Assembly (NCBI GenBank): GCA_017501245.1
Contig: JAFVXI010000020.1
Coordinates: forward strand, 1-64,000
DNA from: Clostridia bacterium
GTDB taxonomy: Bacteria; Bacillota; Clostridia; Oscillospirales; CAG-272
DNA length: 64,000 bases
Reading direction: 5' to 3'
In this document: one piece after another, positions 60,133-64,000 of the stretch
Layout of the letters: each line of letters opens with the position of its first letter
Position numbering within the stretch: position 1 is the stretch's first letter
Notes under the pieces: model-generated
The model's database searches: none
Seen by the model: the letters and a program-made list of their open reading frames with translations, nothing else
Told to the model about the DNA's origin: nothing
Made by a program: the position numbers and the translations under genes

Positions 60133-62883
60133 ATGACAGATCGACTCGCTTTACTTTCGCTTAATGGAAGCTGGACCTTAGACTATCTTGGCAATGAGCC
60201 TTACACATCCTCGGAAATGCCGGAATTTACCGGTTATCCCGTAAAGGATGCCGTGCCCGGATATTGGGAGGACATGCTCGACGTATTCAGGTCGACACCG
60301 TTACATACCAAGCTATCCTATAACCCTTTATACACGCTCCAAAGGTATCCACAGGCGGGGTATGTGCCTGATATGGCGCTGCCAAACGTGCTTGGATGCT
60401 TTGGATACAGAAGGAGCTTTGAGTTAGAAGAGTTGCCAGAAGGCGAGCTCTTCCTGCATTTTGGCGGAGTTCAGAATTCGGTCAAGGTGTGGATCAACGG
60501 CACTTACGTCGGTGGACACGAGGGCTACTCTTCCTCGTTTGATATCGAGCTTGAGCCTTCGGTGCTCGGCGTTGGAAGAAACACTATAACTCTCGCCGTT
60601 TCGAATAACAGGCTGGAAGGATATAAGTCAAGGCCTGTTTCGGGATGCACCTCCAGAGCAGCAAACGAATGCACGGGAGGCATCTTTGGTGACATTGAAC
60701 TAAGGTGTGCCGTATCGGGTGTCAGAAGTCTGAGAGTCAGCACCTCACAAACCCTTGATTCTTTCAGCGTCATCCCATATGGAAGGCTGAGGAAATCTGC
60801 TAAAATCCATATAAAGGATGGCACCCGTGTCATTTTATCGAAGGATATCAGTGCTGACGAGCCTGTCGCAGAGTTCTCCTTGGAGGGCTTGGAATTCTGG
60901 TCAATAAAATGCCCGAAAAGATATACTGCCGTGCTTGAATCTGAGGACGGCGTCATCGAGAGGAGATTTGGCTTAAGGCGACTTCAAAGAGACGGAATGA
61001 GGCTCACCTTTAACGGAGATCCATTCATCTTCCGAGGAATATGCGAGCATGGCTATTATCCCGTTACCGTGCATCCTCCGAGAGATATTAAGTATTTCAG
61101 AGCCGTTATCAAGAGGCTCATTGAGCTTGGCTTCAACGCTATCCGCTTCCATACCACCGTTCCTATGGCGGAATATATGGAGGCTGCTGACGAGCTTGGA
61201 ATGCTGATCGAGGTTGAAACGCCAAATAACACGACGTACGAGGAATGGTGCGATATCGTCAGATATACGTCGGAGTACACCTCCGTCGTTATGTATTCCT
61301 CGGGTAACGAGATGGTTATCGACGAGGAGTACATCGAGCATCTCAGAGCCTGTGCCGAGCTTGTCCACAATAATACGGATTCACTCTTCTCGCCTATGTC
61401 GGCGATGAGGGGAATAGAATACCACAGCTGGGGCGACCTTAAGGTCGAGGAGCCCTTCCCTCACAATCCTAAGAGGCTTGCCTCACTCGACGAGTTCTGC
61501 GACTGCTATAACAGCTACACACGAGCAAAGACAAGCTATCGATCTGACGGAGGCGAAGCCGACTACGTAGAAAAATGCAACGCCATTTACAGCCGCCCGC
61601 TGCTCTCCCACGAGATATGTATTAACGGCACGTATATCGATCTTTCGCTCGCACGCAGATACGAGGGCACGAGGATAGGAGAGACCGAGCTGTTTTCCTC
61701 TGTCGAGAGACATCTTAAGGATAAGGGTCTTTTAGATAAAGCCCCCGTCTTCTACAAGAACTCCGTCGAGTGGCAGAGGAGGATAAGGAAGCACTGCTTC
61801 GAGCTTGTAAGACGCTGCGACAGCTTTGCAGGCTACGACTTCCTCGGAGATATCGACCATCACTGGCACACCTTCGGCTACTGCGTTGGAATGATGAATG
61901 AGTTCTACGAGCTGAAGCCAACCGAGACCGTCGAAAACGTCAGAAGATATAACGGAGATGCCGTTCTTCTCTGCGATATGCCAAGAAACGTTAACATTTT
62001 CTGTGGGGATCGCATTAGTTTGCCCATTCTCGTTTCTAATTATGCCGAGCAGATAAGAAGCGCTACCCTCGATCTTCGGATCAGTGGCGGAGGCAAGGTC
62101 TATTACCGCAAGAGCGTGAAGCTTGCGAACGTCAAGGTCGGTGCTATCAGCGAGCTTTATACGATCGACTTCACAATGCCTAAGCTTGACACGCCCATGG
62201 GGTTAACGCTCTATGCAACGCTTTCGGGCGGTAACGTCGACGTAAATAATGAATGGGAGCTTTACGCCTTCCCGAGGGTCAAGGCGGTGAAGCACCGTAT
62301 CTCACTCCTGGTAAGAGATGATATGAGCAAGGACGAGCTTATCTCGGCGATGAAGACGGGCAAGAGCGTCGTTCTCTTCTCCGCCGGACCGATGGTAAGA
62401 ATGAAAAACAGCTTCCAGATCTCGGTCGCAGGAAGGACGGAGGGACATCTTGCTACCGTCATCTACGATCATCCCTTGATGAAGGACTTCCCTCATTCCG
62501 GCTTCTGCTCCTGGCAGTTCAGAGAGATGATGACCGAGAGCCATACGCTGGCTGTGGATCTGCCCGACGCTGACTTTGCTCCCATCATCGAAGCGGCATC
62601 ATCCTATAAAAATGCACGCAGAGAGGCGATGCTCGTAGAATATCGCATAGGCAAAGGACGCCTGCTCGTCTCTACACTTAACCTCTCCGAAGCTGATCCC
62701 GGTGCGCAGTGGCTGAAGAAGCGCATCCTTGACTATGCGGCAAGCGCTGACTTTGCGCCCGAGTGCGAGCTTTCGATCGACGACCTCGCTTATCTGTGCG
62801 ACTCTGCCACTCCCGAGGATGGCGAAAATCAGAACGCTGCACAGAACATGAACGACATCACGATGAGAGTCAAAGCTAAGTAA
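60133..62883 (+). CDS. Glycoside hydrolase family 2 protein
   Basis: A 916-residue GH2 enzyme. Residues about 1-200 form the sugar-binding jelly roll (LFLHFGGVQNSVKVWINGTY, then VGGHEGYSS), about 210-290 an Ig-like linker, and about 290-600 the barrel. The acid/base Glu is E393 in YSSGNEMV, and E494 in LLSHEICING is the likely nucleophile. About 620-740 is a second Ig-like domain, and a beta-rich part follows. It might be a beta-galactosidase, mannosidase or glucuronidase; the pocket cannot be read by eye. No signal peptide is visible. GAGGTG lies 8 bases before the ATG. It is monocistronic. Confidence 0.85.
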   Translation: MTDRLALLSLNGSWTLDYLGNEPYTSSEMPEFTGYPVKDAVPGYWEDMLDVFRSTPLHTKLSYNPLYTLQRYPQAGYVPDMALPNVLGCFGYRRSFELEELPEGELFLHFGGVQNSVKVWINGTYVGGHEGYSSSFDIELEPSVLGVGRNTITLAVSNNRLEGYKSRPVSGCTSRAANECTGGIFGDIELRCAVSGVRSLRVSTSQTLDSFSVIPYGRLRKSAKIHIKDGTRVILSKDISADEPVAEFSLEGLEFWSIKCPKRYTAVLESEDGVIERRFGLRRLQRDGMRLTFNGDPFIFRGICEHGYYPVTVHPPRDIKYFRAVIKRLIELGFNAIRFHTTVPMAEYMEAADELGMLIEVETPNNTTYEEWCDIVRYTSEYTSVVMYSSGNEMVIDEEYIEHLRACAELVHNNTDSLFSPMSAMRGIEYHSWGDLKVEEPFPHNPKRLASLDEFCDCYNSYTRAKTSYRSDGGEADYVEKCNAIYSRPLLSHEICINGTYIDLSLARRYEGTRIGETELFSSVERHLKDKGLLDKAPVFYKNSVEWQRRIRKHCFELVRRCDSFAGYDFLGDIDHHWHTFGYCVGMMNEFYELKPTETVENVRRYNGDAVLLCDMPRNVNIFCGDRISLPILVSNYAEQIRSATLDLRISGGGKVYYRKSVKLANVKVGAISELYTIDFTMPKLDTPMGLTLYATLSGGNVDVNNEWELYAFPRVKAVKHRISLLVRDDMSKDELISAMKTGKSVVLFSAGPMVRMKNSFQISVAGRTEGHLATVIYDHPLMKDFPHSGFCSWQFREMMTESHTLAVDLPDADFAPIIEAASSYKNARREAMLVEYRIGKGRLLVSTLNLSEADPGAQWLKKRILDYAASADFAPECELSIDDLAYLCDSATPEDGENQNAAQNMNDITMRVKAK

Positions 62884-62902
62884 TAATTTTTAATATTTTA
62901 CG

Positions 62903-62938
62903 AATGGCGGATCGCTTTATGCTATCCGCCATTTTTCT
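62903..62938 (+). terminator. Terminator of GH2 gene
   Basis: AATGGCGGAT (62903-62912) pairs with ATCCGCCATT (62924-62933), followed by TTTCTT. Confidence 0.85.
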
Positions 62939-63142
62939 TGACTTCGTTTCGGTTGTGTGATCTCCGCCTTTTGTCGTTGACCGTACTCTCGGTGGAGGAT
63001 TTGCGCGCAAAAAAATTAGGACATATACTGATTATTGCGTAGCAATAGGGTAAAACGCCGCCGTTTTTGTTTATAAATGCATATTGTATTGGTTAATGTG
63101 CATAGAAAATTTGATCAATATATTAAAATGTAATTTTTGCTG
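62939..63142. other. Non-coding region before RDD gene
   Basis: No gene is seen. A short hairpin (ATTGCGTAGCAAT) and an AAACGCCGCCGTTTT palindrome lie near 63035-63070. The rest is AT-rich. Confidence 0.4.
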
Positions 63143-63171
63143 TTGCATTTTTCGACATCGGGTGTTATAAT
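63143..63171 (+). promoter_or_regulatory. Promoter of RDD-family gene
   Basis: TTGCAT (63143-63148), 17 bp, TATAAT (63166-63171). Confidence 0.7.
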
Positions 63172-63254
63172 TTATATAGTTTTAATAAATATTAGCCGTG
63201 TACTGAATCGTGTAGCTTATTCCGTTCACGGCTTACATTATGGAGGAGAAAAAG

Positions 63255-64000
63255 ATGTACGATATTCAGAGAGCCAGTATGCTTAAAAGAATTTCCGCTT
63301 TTCTCCTCGATTTTATTTTGATGATGATCGCAGTCACGGGATTTGCTTTTCTTCTTTCCTTGGTGACCGGATTTGACGGGCATAACGCCGAGCTCGCCGC
63401 AAAGCAGTCGGAGTACGAGACTCTTTACGGAGTTGATTTTGACATCGATCCCGCCGACTATGAAAAGCTGACCGAGGACGAGCAGAAGAAGATCAACGAC
63501 GCCTACGAGCAGTTTGCAAAGGATAAGGACGTCATCAAGTCTTATAATATGATTTTCAACCTAACGCTATTGATAACGACGCTCTCGATCTTTCTTGCGT
63601 TTATGCTTCTTGAATTCGTCATTCCTCTGATATTCAAGAACGGACAGACGGTAGGAAAGAAGGTATTTGCGCTCGGTGTCGTGCACACCAACGCCGTAAG
63701 ACTTACGCACGTTGCGCTGTTTGCACGTACTCTGCTCGGCAAATACACCATCGAGACTATGGTTCCCGTTATCATCGTGATCATGATGCTCTTCGGAAGC
63801 GGAGGCATGACCGGTCTTATAGTGTTAGGTCTTATTCTTGTTTTACAGCTATTCGTATTCTTCAAGGATAAGCTCTGTACGCCGATACACGACGTGCTCT
63901 CTCACACCGTGTGCGTGGATCTCTCTACCCAGATGATCTTTGAGAACGCAGACGAGCTGATCAAGTATAAGGAGGCGCTCCACAAGGAGGCCGCCGACCG
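63255..64000 (+). CDS. RDD-family membrane protein, cut by window end
   Basis: The frame runs from the ATG at 63255 (TGGAGGAG about 8 bases upstream) to the end of the window without a stop, 248 codons so far. The start RASMLKRISAFLLDFILMM is the RDD signature (Arg and Asp-Asp type residues in the first helix, about residues 6-35). The first and second hydrophobic helices are separated by a long charged loop (about residues 45-95). Two or three more helices follow, with GQTVGKKVFALGVV as the second RDD-conserved block. RDD proteins are membrane proteins of unknown or sodium/proton-antiport function. The 3' end lies to the right. Confidence 0.85.
   Translation, partial: MYDIQRASMLKRISAFLLDFILMMIAVTGFAFLLSLVTGFDGHNAELAAKQSEYETLYGVDFDIDPADYEKLTEDEQKKINDAYEQFAKDKDVIKSYNMIFNLTLLITTLSIFLAFMLLEFVIPLIFKNGQTVGKKVFALGVVHTNAVRLTHVALFARTLLGKYTIETMVPVIIVIMMLFGSGGMTGLIVLGLILVLQLFVFFKDKLCTPIHDVLSHTVCVDLSTQMIFENADELIKYKEALHKEAAD

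Noticed and set aside
46272..62883. Integrated mobile element or genomic island
   Set aside because: No integrase, transposase, or flanking direct repeats at gene ends were seen. The tRNA-Ser gene is intact and I found no second copy of its 3' end.

Overview
The window reads as a chromosomal segment of a spore-forming, anaerobic Clostridia-type Bacillota, probably from an animal gut. The evidence is an alpha/beta small acid-soluble spore protein (523-711), an [FeFe]-hydrogenase operon of the NADH-linked type (24803-28991), many genes for host- or plant-glycan processing (GH20, GH2, a GH109-like enzyme, a sialate O-acetylesterase, a polysaccharide deacetylase), and very regular sigma-A promoters (TTGACA-17 bp-TATAAT variants) with AGGAGG ribosome binding sites. 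Coding density is high and I see no phage, transposase or CRISPR array. The genus cannot be named from the sequence alone.

Layout. 1-198 looks like the promoter and leader of an rRNA operon that points left, off the window. 523-5085 holds the spore protein, a GH20 enzyme and two metallo-beta-lactamase (MBL) fold hydrolases. 5303-13778 encodes two very large exported proteins in one operon: a multidomain sialate O-acetylesterase, and a lipoprotein with MBG-like repeats, leucine-rich repeats and a NodB-type deacetylase domain. 14116-23753 is central metabolism and housekeeping: a fused mannose-6-phosphate isomerase/ROK kinase, malQ, a fused polyprenol-kinase-like/DUF92 membrane protein, gpmI and a divergent GyrB/ParE-like subunit. 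23902-31491 has a phosphodiesterase, the hydrogenase operon, an HD hydrolase, a TIM-barrel epimerase and an RluA enzyme. 31615-46190 has ligA, an aminotransferase, a degenerate biotin-ligase-like protein, an M50 protease, potA-potB-potCD, a PflX-like radical SAM protein, dCMP deaminase, AlaX, a second RluA and an acyl-ACP thioesterase.

46272-62883 is the accessory part. A five-gene operon (Gfo/Idh dehydrogenase, alpha/beta hydrolase, HpcH/HpaI aldolase, MBL hydrolase, D-2-hydroxyacid dehydrogenase) diverges from an AraC-type regulator and looks like a sugar-acid or ester catabolic route with no known substrate. Next come a FliB-like methylase, a second AraC gene divergent from an FAD-dependent oxidoreductase, a pair of 178-bp structured repeats directly in front of tRNA-Ser(CGA), an XRE regulator with a palindromic operator, a GH109-like enzyme divergent from a third AraC gene, and a GH2 enzyme. 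An RDD-family membrane protein runs off the right end.

In several genes (GH20, ligA, aminotransferase, XRE, AraC at 51370, Gfo/Idh) a promoter or a well-placed ribosome binding site shows that translation starts downstream of the longest possible start. I use those corrected starts. The most unusual items are the loop-only sequence variation in the repeats before tRNA-Ser, the ManA-ROK and polyprenol kinase-DUF92 fusions, the degenerate biotin ligase, and the uncharacterised AraC-controlled catabolic operon.
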